Positions 18,639 to 29,141 of a DNA stretch of 64,000 bases are shown in pieces. Origin of the DNA: Thiotrichaceae bacterium UBA973 (lineage in GTDB: Bacteria; Pseudomonadota; Gammaproteobacteria; Eutrophobiales; Eutrophobiaceae); the NCBI GenBank assembly GCA_002292815.1, contig DBBX01000019.1, forward strand, positions 1 through 64,000, read 5' to 3'. Both the position numbers and the translations under genes were made by a program. The stretch's first letter is position 1. Every line of letters starts with the position of its first letter. Under the pieces are notes generated by a model. That model saw only the letters and a list, made by a program, of their open reading frames with translations, had not been told where the DNA came from and searched no databases.

Positions 18639-18920
18639 ATGAAATCCCCGGTAGACAAGTTATTAAAAAAGAATCGAGAGCTTATTCATTCGGAAATGAT
18701 GAAAGTTAACTCTCATGTGCAAAGAGAAGAAAAAAACACTGACTGGATTATCAATACCATCACCTTGGAGGGTTACGATGTGCCATTTAGATTCAAACGC
18801 AAAAAAGGCTACCGAAATCTGAAAGGGGCACGGGTAAACTTGACTTATTATGCTGGCATGGAGAGTGTTGCTGGTTTTGATATGGAAGTAATGTATGTTG
18901 TTCGAATAAAGATGGCCTAG
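18639..18920 (+). CDS. Small protein of unknown function after higBA
   Basis: 93 residues, cytoplasmic, no membrane segment. The N-terminal half is charged and helical (DKLLKKNRELIHSEMMKV); the second half looks like beta strands (RFKRKKGYRNLKGARVNLTYYAG, DMEVMYVVRIKM). It begins 12 bases after higA with no clear Shine-Dalgarno and may be read as part of that operon or with the dehydrogenase downstream. I do not recognise it. Confidence 0.6.
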   Translation: MKSPVDKLLKKNRELIHSEMMKVNSHVQREEKNTDWIINTITLEGYDVPFRFKRKKGYRNLKGARVNLTYYAGMESVAGFDMEVMYVVRIKMA

Positions 18921-18955
18921 TCTCAGTAGCATTGAACAGGCGTGATATTTAAAAA

Positions 18956-20128
18956 ATGACTATAAAGCGTAAATACTATACGGGAAAAGATTTTCGTCGA
19001 GCACTTTCTATTGAGGAATTACATCGTGTTGCCCGTCGCTGCGTACCAAATTTTGCTTTGGAGTATGTAGAGGGCGGTTCTGAGTCAGAGAGAACGCTGC
19101 AATGGAATAGTGAGGCGCTGGATTCTATCCGGTTAGTACCGAACACGTTGGTCGATACTAGTTCTCGACATCTACGCACTAACTTATTTGGGCAAGAAAT
19201 CAACGCTCCATTATTAATTGCGCCTACGGGGCTCAATGGCATGTTGTCTCACCGAGGCGATATTGCGCTTGCACGGGCTGCTAAAAAGCTAGGCATCCCA
19301 TTTAACCTAAGTACCTTATCAAATGCGCGTCTTGAAGATGTTGCGACAGAAGTTGGCGGCCGCCTGTGGATGCAGCTCTACGTGATGAGTGATCGAGAAT
19401 TGACACGTAATATCATATCCCGTGCAGATAAAGCAGGATACGAAGCATTAGTCTTCACTACTGATGCTAATGTGTTTGGCTATCGTGAGTGGGATCAGCG
19501 TAACTATCGAGCGCCGGCAAAACTCAATTTACGGAATATGATTGATGTTGCATGTCACCCGAGGTGGTTGTTTGATGTGCTTATCCCGCACGGCGTCCCG
19601 CGATTCGAAAATATCATCGATTTCATGCCGCCAGAAGGAAGAACTGCGCAAGGCGGTGTCGCATTCGTGCCAAAATTGTTTGATGCAAAAATATCCTGGG
19701 AAGATGTCGAATGGCTACGGGAAATCTGGCCGAGAAAGTTAATCTTAAAGGGCGTCTTAAATGTTGACGATGCAAAACGCGCTGCGAAATCAGGTTGTGA
19801 CGGGATAGTCGTCTCTAATCATGGCGGTAGACAGCTCGATAGCTCAGTGTCGACGATTGAAGTCCTGCCAGATATTGCACAAGCGGTTGGGGATCAGATC
19901 ACTGTGCTGATCGATAGTGGTTTTTATCGCGGCACCGATATCGTCAAAGCGCTTGCCATGGGGGCTGATGCTGTCATGTTAGGAAGGGCAACGTTATATG
20001 GGTTGGCTGCTGGGGGAGAAGCAGGAGTCAGCCATGCGCTTTCTATTCTGACCAATGAGATTGACCGTGTGCTTGGTCAGACCGGATGCCGTTCGATCGA
20101 TGATATTGGCTCAGATTTATTAGCGTAG
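18956..20128 (+). CDS. FMN-dependent alpha-hydroxy-acid dehydrogenase (lactate/mandelate dehydrogenase family)
   Basis: Oxidises a 2-hydroxy acid to the 2-oxo acid by FMN, passing electrons to the quinone pool or oxygen. The 390-residue TIM barrel has K265 in LILKGVL, catalytic H289 and R292 in VVSNHGGRQLD, and the phosphate-binding end DSGFYRGTDIVKALAMGADAVMLGRATLYGLAAGGEAGV. The family is certain. Substrate (L-lactate, mandelate, glycolate or other) cannot be told; the middle loop resembles MdlB-type membrane enzymes more than LldD. Confidence 0.87.
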   Translation: MTIKRKYYTGKDFRRALSIEELHRVARRCVPNFALEYVEGGSESERTLQWNSEALDSIRLVPNTLVDTSSRHLRTNLFGQEINAPLLIAPTGLNGMLSHRGDIALARAAKKLGIPFNLSTLSNARLEDVATEVGGRLWMQLYVMSDRELTRNIISRADKAGYEALVFTTDANVFGYREWDQRNYRAPAKLNLRNMIDVACHPRWLFDVLIPHGVPRFENIIDFMPPEGRTAQGGVAFVPKLFDAKISWEDVEWLREIWPRKLILKGVLNVDDAKRAAKSGCDGIVVSNHGGRQLDSSVSTIEVLPDIAQAVGDQITVLIDSGFYRGTDIVKALAMGADAVMLGRATLYGLAAGGEAGVSHALSILTNEIDRVLGQTGCRSIDDIGSDLLA

Positions 20129-20129
20129 T

Positions 20130-20414
20130 TTGTGGCATTATTCTTTTATATCGGTTTGGGGTCTGCTTTATTTGCTTTTGAATGAATATGACTTAGTGGG
20201 TCATATTGTTATTCAGGAGAGTAATACCAAGTTTATTAAACCCGTTGAGTCTAATCTTTCTGTTACATGTTCTTTTGAATCTGTTGAACAAAAAGATAAA
20301 TTTATAAAGATGTTTAAAAGAAAAGGTGTAGCTAGGATTCAATTAGAATCGCGTATTACATTTGATAATGACGATCATGTTGTCTTTAAGGGGGCTTATG
20401 TTGTACACACATAA
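20130..20414 (+). pseudogene. 5'-truncated YiiD_C-type hotdog thioesterase remnant
   Basis: The 94 codons resemble the back two thirds of a YiiD C-terminal-domain thioesterase (WGLLYLLLNEYDLVGHIVIQESNTKFIKPVESNL, then ARIQLESRITFDNDDHVVFKGAYVVH). Full-length members have about 50 further N-terminal residues including a GG-containing catalytic helix. Here the frame opens only at a TTG two bases after the previous stop, with no ribosome binding site. The simplest reading is a deletion that fused the remnant to the end of the dehydrogenase gene. Confidence 0.55.
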
Positions 20415-20426
20415 ATACTTAATCAT

Positions 20427-20897
20427 CTACTCCCTGTGGTATGGATGATTTTGAGTGATACTCCACGCTCTATAGATTTGTTCAACAACCATCACTCTGA
20501 CTAAACCATGTGGCAATGTCATTTTAGAGAGGGACCACATTTGATTTGCTTTCTTTTTAATTCCATCGCTTAGGCCATCGGCGCCACCGATAATGATGCT
20601 GATATGTTGTTGCTCGTCATTCCAGGTTTGTAATTGATCAGCGAGTTGTTGGCTGCTGATTGTCTTGCCTCGTTCATCTAGGGCAATGATGATGCTTTTA
20701 GGAGAGAGTGCTGCCTCGATATTTTCTTGTTCTTTTAGTTTGTAGTTATCAGCGTTATTATTTTTCCCGCGAATTGCAGGTGTAATTTCAATTATCTTAA
20801 ATTGGATGTTTTTCGGTAAGCGTTTTGAATATTCTTTAACTGCAGTCTCGATCCATGCGGGCATGCGTTTGCCGACGGCGATAAGGTCTATCTGCAT
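20427..20897 (-). CDS. rlmH: 23S rRNA pseudouridine-1915 N3-methyltransferase RlmH
   Basis: SPOUT-class enzyme that methylates pseudouridine 1915 in helix 69 of 23S rRNA. The 156 residues start [26 protein letters not shown] and contain [16 protein letters not shown], the knot region [13 protein letters not shown]-like ([17 protein letters not shown]), and the end [24 protein letters not shown]. It is the last gene of the rsfS-nadD group. Confidence 0.97.
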   Translation of the reverse strand: [156 protein letters not shown]

Positions 20898-20912
20898 GTC
20901 TAGTCTTGATGC

Positions 20913-21275
20913 TTATGAATTTTCAGCATGATCCGTTTGTTCTGCTTCCAGTGTTTCTGCGCTCCAAAGTTTCTCAAGTTGGTAGTACTCGCGTGTGTCG
21001 GGATGCATGATGTGGACAATGATATCGCCTAGATCAACCAGTACCCAATCACCCGTTTGTTTTCCTTCTGTACCTAACGGTTGCAAACCATTTTCTTTTG
21101 CTGCTTCAACAACTTTTTCTGCCATTGAGTTGACCTGCCGACTTGAACGCCCACTGGCGATGATCATGTAATCGGAGATACTTGTGAGTTTGCTTACTTC
21201 GAAGACGATGACATCAAGTGCCTTGGCGTCTTCCAATACTTTTAAAATTACGTCTATAGTTTTTTTAATATTCAT
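20913..21275 (-). CDS. rsfS: Ribosomal silencing factor RsfS
   Basis: Binds ribosomal protein L14 and blocks subunit joining in starvation. The 120 residues include KALDVIVFEVSKLTSISDYMIIASGRSSRQV and GTEGKQTGDWVLVDLGDIIVHIMHPDTREYYQLEKLW, all family hallmarks. It overlaps the end of nadD by 4 bases and precedes rlmH, the standard order. Confidence 0.97.
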   Translation of the reverse strand: MNIKKTIDVILKVLEDAKALDVIVFEVSKLTSISDYMIIASGRSSRQVNSMAEKVVEAAKENGLQPLGTEGKQTGDWVLVDLGDIIVHIMHPDTREYYQLEKLWSAETLEAEQTDHAENS

Positions 21276-21916
21276 GCAGTTTCCTGATAAAGGTGATTTT
21301 CTTCAATATAAGTTAGCGTTGATGCTGGTAAAAGTTGATTGATAGTTTCGTGTTGAACATGTTTCTGACGAATCATACTTGATGATATATCCACCATGGG
21401 TATATCGATAAAGTAGATATGCCCGTATGGTTTTTCATTAAGTGATGCTAGCTGGCTAGAGTGATGCTGTTTAACCCATTGTTCAAGATCTTGAGATCCA
21501 GCTGCGTTTGATTCGCCTGGACGATTTGCGACAATGATATGTGCATAGTCCAGTAATTCTTCCCAGTCTTTCCAGCTATCAATCTTGTTGAAGGCATCTC
21601 TGCCAAGAATTAAGCATAATGCATCATCAGCAAACTCTTGTCGTAATGATTTAAGCGTATTGATCGAATATGAGATTTCATCGCTGTTTAATTCACGACT
21701 ATCAACACAAAGGTTTTCTTCATTGCTAATCGCTAAATCTATCATGGTGCGTCTGTGGACAGCGCTAGCAACAGGTGTGGAACGATGTGGTGGAAAATTT
21801 ACCGGTATTAATCTCACGTGATCGAGACTAAGTTGTTCTTTGGCTTCAAGTGCGAGCCGTATATGCCCATTATGGATCGGATCAAATGTGCCACCCAGAA
21901 TACCGATTAATGGCAT
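21272..21916 (-). CDS. nadD: Nicotinate-mononucleotide adenylyltransferase
   Basis: Makes deamido-NAD from nicotinate mononucleotide and ATP. The 214 residues start with the nucleotidyltransferase motif GILGGTFDPIHNGHIRLA and end with the SSSMIR signature (VDISSSMIRQK). The translation stop overlaps the rsfS start (ATGA). Confidence 0.97.
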   Translation of the reverse strand: MPLIGILGGTFDPIHNGHIRLALEAKEQLSLDHVRLIPVNFPPHRSTPVASAVHRRTMIDLAISNEENLCVDSRELNSDEISYSINTLKSLRQEFADDALCLILGRDAFNKIDSWKDWEELLDYAHIIVANRPGESNAAGSQDLEQWVKQHHSSQLASLNEKPYGHIYFIDIPMVDISSSMIRQKHVQHETINQLLPASTLTYIEENHLYQETA

Positions 21917-21982
21917 TTTTTAAAAAATAAAAACATTATATTAAGTATGGTAAGAAATATCGTAATAATCAACAGTCATTAT

Positions 21983-23239
21983 TCACGTTCGAATATGCCC
22001 ATCTCCGAGTACGATGTATTTTTTTGAGGTGAGTCCTTCCAGACCAACCGGCCCACGTGCATGAAATTTATCGGTGCTGATTCCGATTTCTGCACCAAGA
22101 CCGTATTCAAAACCATCAGCAAAACGGGTTGAAGCATTGACCATGACCGAGCTTGAATCAACTTCCCTTAAAAACCGACGTGATGTCGTTATGCTCTCAG
22201 TGACGATGGCATCGGTATGTTGAGAGCCAAACTTGGCAATATGTTGCATGGCTTCATCAACATCCGCCACAATCTTTAATGACATGACAGGTGCCAGATA
22301 CTCAGTGCCGTAGTCTTCATCAGTGGCAATCTTACTGTCACCGAGTATTTTGGCGGATTCTTCACAGCCGCGGATCTCAACACCGGCTTCTTTATAAAGA
22401 GGCGCTAATTTAACCAATACTTCAGGCGCAACGGAACGCGCGATCAATAAACATTCCATCGTGTTACAAGTGCCGTAACGTTGGGTCTTCGCGTTCAAGG
22501 CGATGCTCACGGCTTTTTCAATATTCGCATCACTATCAATATAGACATGACAGATACCATCTAGATGTTTTATCACCGGCATACGTGCTTCGGCACTGAC
22601 GCGTTCAATCAGGCTCTTGCCACCGCGTGGCACAATAACATCAACGTATTCTTGCATAGTGAGTAATTCGCCAACGGCTGCGCGGTCTGTTGTAGAAATA
22701 ACTTGCACGGCTTCTTGCGGTAAGTCAGCGGCAACCAATCCCATATGAATGCATTTGGCGATGGCCTGATTTGAATTTAAGGCTTCTGAGCCACCGCGCA
22801 AGATGGTCGCGTTACCTGATTTCAGACAAAGACCTGCCGCGTCTGCAGTCACATTTGGGCGTGACTCATAAATTATTCCGACAACACCTAAAGGCACACG
22901 CATATTGCCTACCTGGATACCGCTTGGACGCATGGCTAGATCAGTTATCGTGCCTATCGGGTCGGTAAGTGATGCGATCTGATTCAGGCCCTCAGTCATA
23001 TCATTGATACGACTATCCGTTAGCTCCAAGCGATCCAGCAATGCAGACTCGAGATTCTTTTCTTTTGCGAGTGTTAAATCTTCTGCATTGGCCTTGGTCA
23101 AAACAGCGCGATGTTTCTGTATGTTTTCAGCAATAGCGATTAATGCGTTATTTTTTTGCGCAGTTGTTGCGCGTGCCATTAGACCGGCCGATGCTCTGGC
23201 AAGCTGACCTAGACCCTGCATATATTGTTTTATATCCAT
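21983..23239 (-). CDS. proA: Gamma-glutamyl phosphate reductase
   Basis: Second step of proline synthesis, an NADPH-dependent reductase with an aldehyde-dehydrogenase fold. The 418 residues are of normal length. The catalytic Cys lies in [48 protein letters not shown] and [31 protein letters not shown] are hallmarks. It sits between nadD and holA. Confidence 0.97.
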   Translation of the reverse strand: MDIKQYMQGLGQLARASAGLMARATTAQKNNALIAIAENIQKHRAVLTKANAEDLTLAKEKNLESALLDRLELTDSRINDMTEGLNQIASLTDPIGTITDLAMRPSGIQVGNMRVPLGVVGIIYESRPNVTADAAGLCLKSGNATILRGGSEALNSNQAIAKCIHMGLVAADLPQEAVQVISTTDRAAVGELLTMQEYVDVIVPRGGKSLIERVSAEARMPVIKHLDGICHVYIDSDANIEKAVSIALNAKTQRYGTCNTMECLLIARSVAPEVLVKLAPLYKEAGVEIRGCEESAKILGDSKIATDEDYGTEYLAPVMSLKIVADVDEAMQHIAKFGSQHTDAIVTESITTSRRFLREVDSSSVMVNASTRFADGFEYGLGAEIGISTDKFHARGPVGLEGLTSKKYIVLGDGHIRT

Positions 23240-23261
23240 GTATATAATTTCTTTGTGTTGA

Positions 23262-24293
23262 TTATGCTTGTTGAAATTTCGTCGTGTTAATACCGGCTAT
23301 GGCCAATAATAATGTATTAAATTGATCCCATGCTTGTAATTTTTGACTGCTTTTTAAGTTCTTATCGATGGCCGCACAATAATTTAATAGCTGATCCAGG
23401 GATTTGCTTGAATGACGTTTTAAAACCGCATTCATTGGCCGTTTCTTTTGATCCCATATTCGGTAAGAATTAAATAGACTCTCCAGATTTGTACCAGATT
23501 CGTGTTGATGGGCAATAGTACATAGTCGACGAAACTCCCACATCAGGGCGCCAAATAGAGCCATGGGTTCAGTGCCCTCATTTTTTAAACCATTTAACAT
23601 CACTAAAGTTCGGTCTGAATTACCAAGGAACGCACTCTCGATCATGTCGAAAACATCAAAGCGCGAACTATCTGCAACCGCATTGATGACATCTTTAATA
23701 TCGATATCGTCTTTATCGACGATAAGCACCAGTTTCTCAATCTCCTGCTTTGCTGCGAGCAGATTGCCTTCGACACGTTGAGCGATCAACCTTGCCGCAT
23801 CAAGCGAAAGTCGTTTTTGTCTGGCCTGAACACGTGATTGTATCCAGCCGGGTAACTGCGCTGGGTTAATAGGCCAGACTTGAATTACAGCGCCTGCTTT
23901 TTCAAGGGCTTTAAACCACTTGGTGTTCTGTACGCTCTTATCCATTTTTTCAGAGCTGATGATTAGCAGGTTGTCATCACTCAGTTGATCGGCATACTCA
24001 GATAAAACTCGGCCACCTTCTTTGCCGGGTTTGGGCGATACCATACGTAATTCAATGATTCGTCGATTGGAAAATAATGACAAATTCCCAGTGGCTTGAT
24101 TAATCGAATCCCAGTCGAAGGATTTATCAACATTAAACACCAGTCGTTCATCATAACCCTGGGTGCGACCAGCTATCCGTATTTGGTCGATGCATTCAAG
24201 TTTTTGTAGCGGCTCATCGCCGCTGACAAAATAGATCGGGGCCAACGCAGAACGTTGCAAGTGCATCTCGAGCTGTTCGGGGCGCAATCGCAT
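23262..24293 (-). CDS. holA: DNA polymerase III delta subunit
   Basis: Clamp-loader subunit that opens the beta sliding clamp. The 343 residues match HolA, with [14 protein letters not shown] and [21 protein letters not shown] at the start (the degenerate ATPase fold) and [16 protein letters not shown] in the middle. It follows lptE by 12 bases. Confidence 0.96.
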   Translation of the reverse strand: MRLRPEQLEMHLQRSALAPIYFVSGDEPLQKLECIDQIRIAGRTQGYDERLVFNVDKSFDWDSINQATGNLSLFSNRRIIELRMVSPKPGKEGGRVLSEYADQLSDDNLLIISSEKMDKSVQNTKWFKALEKAGAVIQVWPINPAQLPGWIQSRVQARQKRLSLDAARLIAQRVEGNLLAAKQEIEKLVLIVDKDDIDIKDVINAVADSSRFDVFDMIESAFLGNSDRTLVMLNGLKNEGTEPMALFGALMWEFRRLCTIAHQHESGTNLESLFNSYRIWDQKKRPMNAVLKRHSSKSLDQLLNYCAAIDKNLKSSQKLQAWDQFNTLLLAIAGINTTKFQQA

Positions 24294-24305
24294 TCTTATC
24301 TGGAA

Positions 24306-24803
24306 TTATTTACTTGTAGGTAATTTAGCTTGCAGACGACGGAGGACTTGACTTGCCGCGCTGCGAACCAGTCCCTCCTGAATAAGGGCTTCTTCAGTAA
24401 ATTTACCCAAAACTGCATTTTCATCAAATGTAATATCTCGTGTAACTCTGATGATGTCGTTATTAATGATGTTGCGTCCATCAGGGTGTGATGCATCAAT
24501 CTTGGCATTAAATACGACTTGAAATTCTTGAACCTTGCCGGTGTCTGCGGAGACACTCAACACGTTTCTATCGAACTTTTCTTCCTTTAGAGTGACGATG
24601 TAAGTCGCTCCAGTACTTGATTTGGCTACAGTAGTGCCAGCTGCGCCTAATTGAGATATTGTTTCTCTGGCAAGTCTTGGTGCGCTGGACGGATTGACAT
24701 AAATATTATCGATATCAATATTGGCTGTTTGAGATCCACGTAGATGGAATCCACAGGCTGTGGTTAATAACAGCAAGGATATCAATATCAGGCGCGCTTT
24801 CAT
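24306..24803 (-). CDS. lptE: LPS-assembly lipoprotein LptE
   Basis: Outer-membrane lipoprotein that plugs LptD during lipopolysaccharide insertion. The 165 residues begin with a lipoprotein signal (LLLTTACGFHLRG, lipobox Cys at about 17) followed by GFHLRG, typical of LptE. The order leuS-lptE-holA is standard. Confidence 0.95.
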   Translation of the reverse strand: MKARLILISLLLLTTACGFHLRGSQTANIDIDNIYVNPSSAPRLARETISQLGAAGTTVAKSSTGATYIVTLKEEKFDRNVLSVSADTGKVQEFQVVFNAKIDASHPDGRNIINNDIIRVTRDITFDENAVLGKFTEEALIQEGLVRSAASQVLRRLQAKLPTSK

Positions 24804-24852
24804 TAAATTTCCTCGTCCAGGTGGCTAATCAATTAATTCCTTGCATATTACC

Positions 24853-27306
24853 CTATGACACCACGATGTTCACTAAGCGTCCGGGGATTACGATAGTTTT
24901 TCTGACAGTTTTGCCATCAATATGCTGTTGGATTTTCTCATCAGCCAGAGCTAGCGCTTCAATTTGTTTTTGATCAGCGGTTTTTGCGACTGTGATCTTA
25001 CTTCGCAGCTTACCGTTAACCTGTATCACCATTTCAATCTCGTTTTGCTCAAGCGCCTCAGGGTCTGATTTTGGCCAAGCAGCGTCGATTAACGGTTCTT
25101 CATGACCCAGAGCCTTCCAGAGTGCGTCGGTAATGTGAGGGACAATGGGCGACAGCAGCAACACGGCGGTTTCTATGCCTTCACGCATTATGGCGTGGTC
25201 ATTAGTATCTTTGAGCTCGGCGCGGGTCAAGGAGTTGATCATTTCCATGACTGCAGCGATTGCCGTATTAAAAGTGTAGCGTCGACCAATATCGTCATTA
25301 ACTTTATCGATGGTCAAATGAATCTTGCGGCGTAGCTCTTGCTGAAGATTAGTCATCGAACTTTTATCGAGAACAGCTGTTTTGCGTTCATTGATATGAG
25401 CGCTGGCTAATTTCCATAGTCGTTTTAGAAAACGAAAAGAACCTTCAACACCAGTGTCCGACCATTCGAGGCTTTGTTCAGGTGGCGACGCGAACATCAT
25501 AAATAAGCGGACAGTGTCAGCACCGTACTGATCTATAAGTGGTTGTGGGTCGACAGTATTGCCCTTTGATTTTGACATCTTGGAACCGTCTTTCAGAACC
25601 ATGCCTTGTGTCAGCAAGTTGGTAAATGGTTCATCGCTTTTTAGCAGCCCCAAATCACGCATCAGCTTGGTGAAGAATCTGGCGTAAAGCAGATGTAAAA
25701 TGGCATGTTCAATACCACCTATATATTGATCGACCGGAAGCCAATAATCAGCACGTTCATCTAACATTGCTTGATCATTATTCGGACAGCAATATCGCGC
25801 GAAATACCATGACGATTCAAAAAAGGTATCAAAGGTGTCAGTTTCTCTTTCACCTGGGCCACTACCATCGGGTGCATCAACATTAATGAATTCCGGCATT
25901 GATTTAATCGGTGAATTAATACCTTCAAACTCGATATCTTCGGGTAGCTCCACCGGTAATTGATCGGCAGGGACTGCATGTGCTTTGCCGTCTTTTGAAT
26001 TAATAATAGGAATCGGGCAGCCCCAATAACGCTGCCGAGAAATACCCCAATCTCTTAAACGGTAATTTACTTTACGGTTACCACAATCATTTTTTTCTAC
26101 AAAATCAGCAATAGCATTGAACGCATCAGCAGAAGTTAATCCATCAAACTCAGCCGAATTCTTTAATACACCATTAACAGTGTATGCCGCTTCCGTTAGG
26201 TCATGTTCACTATCATCAGCAGGAAAGATGACTTGTTTAATAGGGATATTGTATTTATGTGCAAACTCCCAATCACGTTGATCATGTCCAGGAACCGACA
26301 TTACCGCACCAGTGCCGTAACTCATTAATACAAAGTTTGAAACCCACAAAGGAACGAGTTCACCACTAATTGGATGACGCACATTAATATTAAGAGGCAT
26401 GCCTTTCTTTTCCATGGTCTCCATTTCGACCTCGGTAGTGCCGCCACTTTTACATTCTTCTATAAATGCCTGCAGTTCTGGATCGTTTTCTGAAGCAAGT
26501 TTTGCCAGCGGATGCTCTGCGGCTACCGCCATATAAGTGATGCCCATAATAGTATCGGGACGTGTGGTGTAGATACGTAAGACATCTTCTGAATCTTCAA
26601 CCTTGAAATCAACTTCAAGGCCTTCCGAACGGCCAATCCAGTTCGCCTGCATCGTTTTTACTGCATCAGGCCAGCCCGATAGTTTTTCTAGATCTTCTAA
26701 CAACTCATCAGCGTAATCTGTAATCTTTAAAAACCATTGCGGAATTTCACGCCGTTCAACGGTGGCGCCAGATCGCCAACCTTTACCATCTATAACCTGT
26801 TCATTTGCTAATACCGTTTGGTCTATTGGGTCCCAGTTCACAACAGATGTCTTTTTATAGACGAGACCTTTCTCATAGAGCTGAGTGAAAAACCATTGTT
26901 CCCAACGATAGTATTCCGGGCTACAGGTGGCTAATTCACGATCCCAGTCATAGGCAAAGCCAAGGCGTTTTAATTGGCCACGCATGTAATCGATATTCTC
27001 ATAAGTCCATTTCGCCGGTGGCACATTGTTTTTAATGGCCGCGCCTTCTGCAGGCAAACCAAAGGCATCCCAACCCATAGGCTGCATGACATTCTTGCCC
27101 TGCATGCGTTGAAAACGACTAATGACATCGCCGATCGTATAGTTTCGAACATGGCCCATGTGTAATTTGCCACTGGGGTAAGGAAACATTGACAGGCAAT
27201 AAAATTTTTCTTTATCAGGGTTTTCAGTGACCTTAAACGCCTTGGTTTCGTCCCATTGCGTTTGTAGCGCTGACTCAATTTGCCCTGGTTTATAATCGTT
27301 ATCCAT
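24853..27306 (-). CDS. leuS: Leucyl-tRNA synthetase
   Basis: Class I synthetase charging tRNA-Leu. The 817 residues include the HIGH-type motif [15 protein letters not shown], a CP1 editing domain ([22 protein letters not shown]), the KMSKS loop ([15 protein letters not shown]) and a C-terminal tRNA-binding domain ending [14 protein letters not shown]. It is slightly shorter than E. coli LeuS (860) but complete. It heads the operon that runs to rlmH. Confidence 0.98.
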   Translation of the reverse strand: MDNDYKPGQIESALQTQWDETKAFKVTENPDKEKFYCLSMFPYPSGKLHMGHVRNYTIGDVISRFQRMQGKNVMQPMGWDAFGLPAEGAAIKNNVPPAKWTYENIDYMRGQLKRLGFAYDWDRELATCSPEYYRWEQWFFTQLYEKGLVYKKTSVVNWDPIDQTVLANEQVIDGKGWRSGATVERREIPQWFLKITDYADELLEDLEKLSGWPDAVKTMQANWIGRSEGLEVDFKVEDSEDVLRIYTTRPDTIMGITYMAVAAEHPLAKLASENDPELQAFIEECKSGGTTEVEMETMEKKGMPLNINVRHPISGELVPLWVSNFVLMSYGTGAVMSVPGHDQRDWEFAHKYNIPIKQVIFPADDSEHDLTEAAYTVNGVLKNSAEFDGLTSADAFNAIADFVEKNDCGNRKVNYRLRDWGISRQRYWGCPIPIINSKDGKAHAVPADQLPVELPEDIEFEGINSPIKSMPEFINVDAPDGSGPGERETDTFDTFFESSWYFARYCCPNNDQAMLDERADYWLPVDQYIGGIEHAILHLLYARFFTKLMRDLGLLKSDEPFTNLLTQGMVLKDGSKMSKSKGNTVDPQPLIDQYGADTVRLFMMFASPPEQSLEWSDTGVEGSFRFLKRLWKLASAHINERKTAVLDKSSMTNLQQELRRKIHLTIDKVNDDIGRRYTFNTAIAAVMEMINSLTRAELKDTNDHAIMREGIETAVLLLSPIVPHITDALWKALGHEEPLIDAAWPKSDPEALEQNEIEMVIQVNGKLRSKITVAKTADQKQIEALALADEKIQQHIDGKTVRKTIVIPGRLVNIVVS

Positions 27307-27529
27307 AATCCTGCTGTATTAGTATTAAAAAGTTTGCGCAAGGATACAGTAGCGTACAGCCTTGCTACAAGGAAGGATGTGGATTGAAGATGGCCTTGCT
27401 CAAATCGTCGCTTCGAGCATGCTTGGTTCTGACTTCGTGCTTCGCTTTAATTCCTGCATCCATGTAGTCGTATCCTCCAGCGACACACCCCTCACCCATC
27501 AACGGCTGCCGAGGTCCTGATGATAAAAA

Positions 27530-27549
27530 AAGGCCTCCGAAGAGGCCTT
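27530..27549 (-). terminator. Rho-independent terminator after the ComEA-like gene
   Basis: AAGGCCTC (27530-27537) pairs with GAGGCCTT (27542-27549) around CGAA. The A-run at 27524-27531 becomes a U-tract on the minus strand, so it ends the minus-strand transcript 31 bases past the ComEA-like stop and insulates leuS. Confidence 0.88.
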
Positions 27550-27579
27550 GAGAATTTTAGCTGGAGGGGCCTGTCAGAG

Positions 27580-27846
27580 TTATTCGGAAGTGCTTAACAT
27601 TTCCCGGTGTTTATCAATCATGGCCGGACCAATACCTTTTACATTGCTTAGCTCATCGATTGATTTGAATGGGCCGTTTTCTTGTCGATAGTCAATAATC
27701 GCTTCTGCTTTTTTATCGCCAACGCCTTTAATAACAGACATCAGGGCTTCCTTGTCAGCAGTGTTGATATTGATGGATTCCGCACTGAAACTAATTACGG
27801 GTAATGAGAGTAAAAAGATGAGTAATATCGAGTTGAACAGTTTCAT
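27580..27846 (-). CDS. Secreted helix-hairpin-helix protein, ComEA-like
   Basis: 88 residues with a signal peptide (FNSILLIFLLSLPVISFSAES) followed by a ComEA-type helix-hairpin-helix domain (ININTADKEALMSVIKGVGDKKAEAIIDYRQENGPF and LSNVKGIGPAMIDKHR). Such short exported proteins bind DNA in the periplasm and often help DNA uptake during competence; some may have other roles. It has its own terminator. Confidence 0.9.
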   Translation of the reverse strand: MKLFNSILLIFLLSLPVISFSAESININTADKEALMSVIKGVGDKKAEAIIDYRQENGPFKSIDELSNVKGIGPAMIDKHREMLSTSE

Positions 27847-28049
27847 AGTAAATCTCCTTATTTATTATTAATGCGTTATTCAATTAACACACTTCGATAC
27901 TAGCACCAGAGTTATTCTGGTGACAATTCTCTATTTTGGGTAATTTATGTAGGTCAGATAATCATAGTTTTGGGTTATATATAACGCTACTGAAAAACTT
28001 TAATATGAGATGAGCATATGAAAAACAACTATGCACTAGCGCAACTTCA

Positions 28050-28985
28050 TTAGGTAAGAATGTCGATTTCCCCTTTGAATTCTTCTGCAAGAGTGTTCTG
28101 AAAAAACACACTTAAACTTCGGAAGAAGGATCTTAACGGAGAGGTGTTACGCCAACATAAAGCATTATCACGGTAAATGGATTCGTCCTCTATCTTCAGC
28201 ACACGCAGCTTATCTTTACTTTTTATTTCTGAACGCACATACAAAGCCGGAAGAAAGGCGACCCCCATGCCCATTTGAACCATTTGCCTGATTGAGTCAA
28301 GACTCGTGCCTTCATAATCTCTCAGTAATTTAGCATTAAACTTTTTACACAGTTCTTCAACTTGCGCATAAAAAAGATGATGTTCTTCAATAGTCAGTAC
28401 TTCCAGCCCTTCAAGTTGTTGTGCTGTTATTGTTTTGTCTTTTGCTAATGGATGTTCAGAATGAACCACTAAATATATCGGCTCTCTAAACAATGGCTTA
28501 ACGGTTATAGCATGATCGTCAACAGGTAATATTGTTAATATCAAATCATACTTGCCGACGAGTAGACCTTCATAAAGTAAAGCGGGCACTTCCTCACGCA
28601 CGAAAAATTTAACGCCGCTAAACTCTTTACGTATCGATGGCAAAACTCTTGGCAAACTATAAGGCCCCAATGAGGGGCTTGCGCCGAGTCGAAAAGTACC
28701 TGAGGGACCGTTTTTCACATAGTTTGCAGCAGCTATAATAGATTCAGCCGCATTTATAGCCTGATTTGCTTCGCCGGTTAATTCTCTGCCTATTGGTGTT
28801 AGTAAAACACCGCCTCTGTTCCGCTCGAATAAGTCCACGCCAAGCGATTCTTCTAGTCCTTTTATCTGCGCACTAAGAGAGGGTTGAGATATTCTTAGCT
28901 CTCTTGCTGCTTGGCGTAAGCTTTTATGTTTTGCCGCAACTAGATAATACCGAAGTTGCTTCAGAGTGATATTCAATTCATCCAT
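28050..28985 (-). CDS. LysR-family transcriptional regulator
   Basis: LysR regulator, 311 residues from the ATG at 28985, where MDELNITLKQLRYYLVAAKHKSLRQAARELRIS gives the standard helix-turn-helix start; the frame extends to 29045 but the extra 20 residues lack family character. The effector domain follows from residue ~90. It is divergent from a carbonic anhydrase and SulP transporter, so it may sense CO2/bicarbonate status or a metabolite tied to it (inference). The end LAEEFKGEIDILT is normal. Confidence 0.9.
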   Translation of the reverse strand: MDELNITLKQLRYYLVAAKHKSLRQAARELRISQPSLSAQIKGLEESLGVDLFERNRGGVLLTPIGRELTGEANQAINAAESIIAAANYVKNGPSGTFRLGASPSLGPYSLPRVLPSIRKEFSGVKFFVREEVPALLYEGLLVGKYDLILTILPVDDHAITVKPLFREPIYLVVHSEHPLAKDKTITAQQLEGLEVLTIEEHHLFYAQVEELCKKFNAKLLRDYEGTSLDSIRQMVQMGMGVAFLPALYVRSEIKSKDKLRVLKIEDESIYRDNALCWRNTSPLRSFFRSLSVFFQNTLAEEFKGEIDILT

Positions 28986-29071
28986 GCAGACTATATTAAC
29001 CTTGAGACTGTCTGCATGAAAGGAAATTCCTATCATAAATAACAAAAATTTAATAAAACTTTATATATATA

Positions 29072-29092
29072 GTTGCACCCGATTAGGGCAAC
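29072..29092. promoter_or_regulatory. Possible LysR-type operator
   Basis: GTTGC (29072-29076) and GCAAC (29088-29092) form a dyad with 11 bases between, fitting the T-N11-A rule. It lies in the divergent gap between the LysR start (28985) and the carbonic anhydrase start (29142). Confidence 0.4.
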
Positions 29093-29141
29093 ACTATTAA
29101 GCGTATTACACATTTATTTAACGAGGATAAAGGCACAGAGA

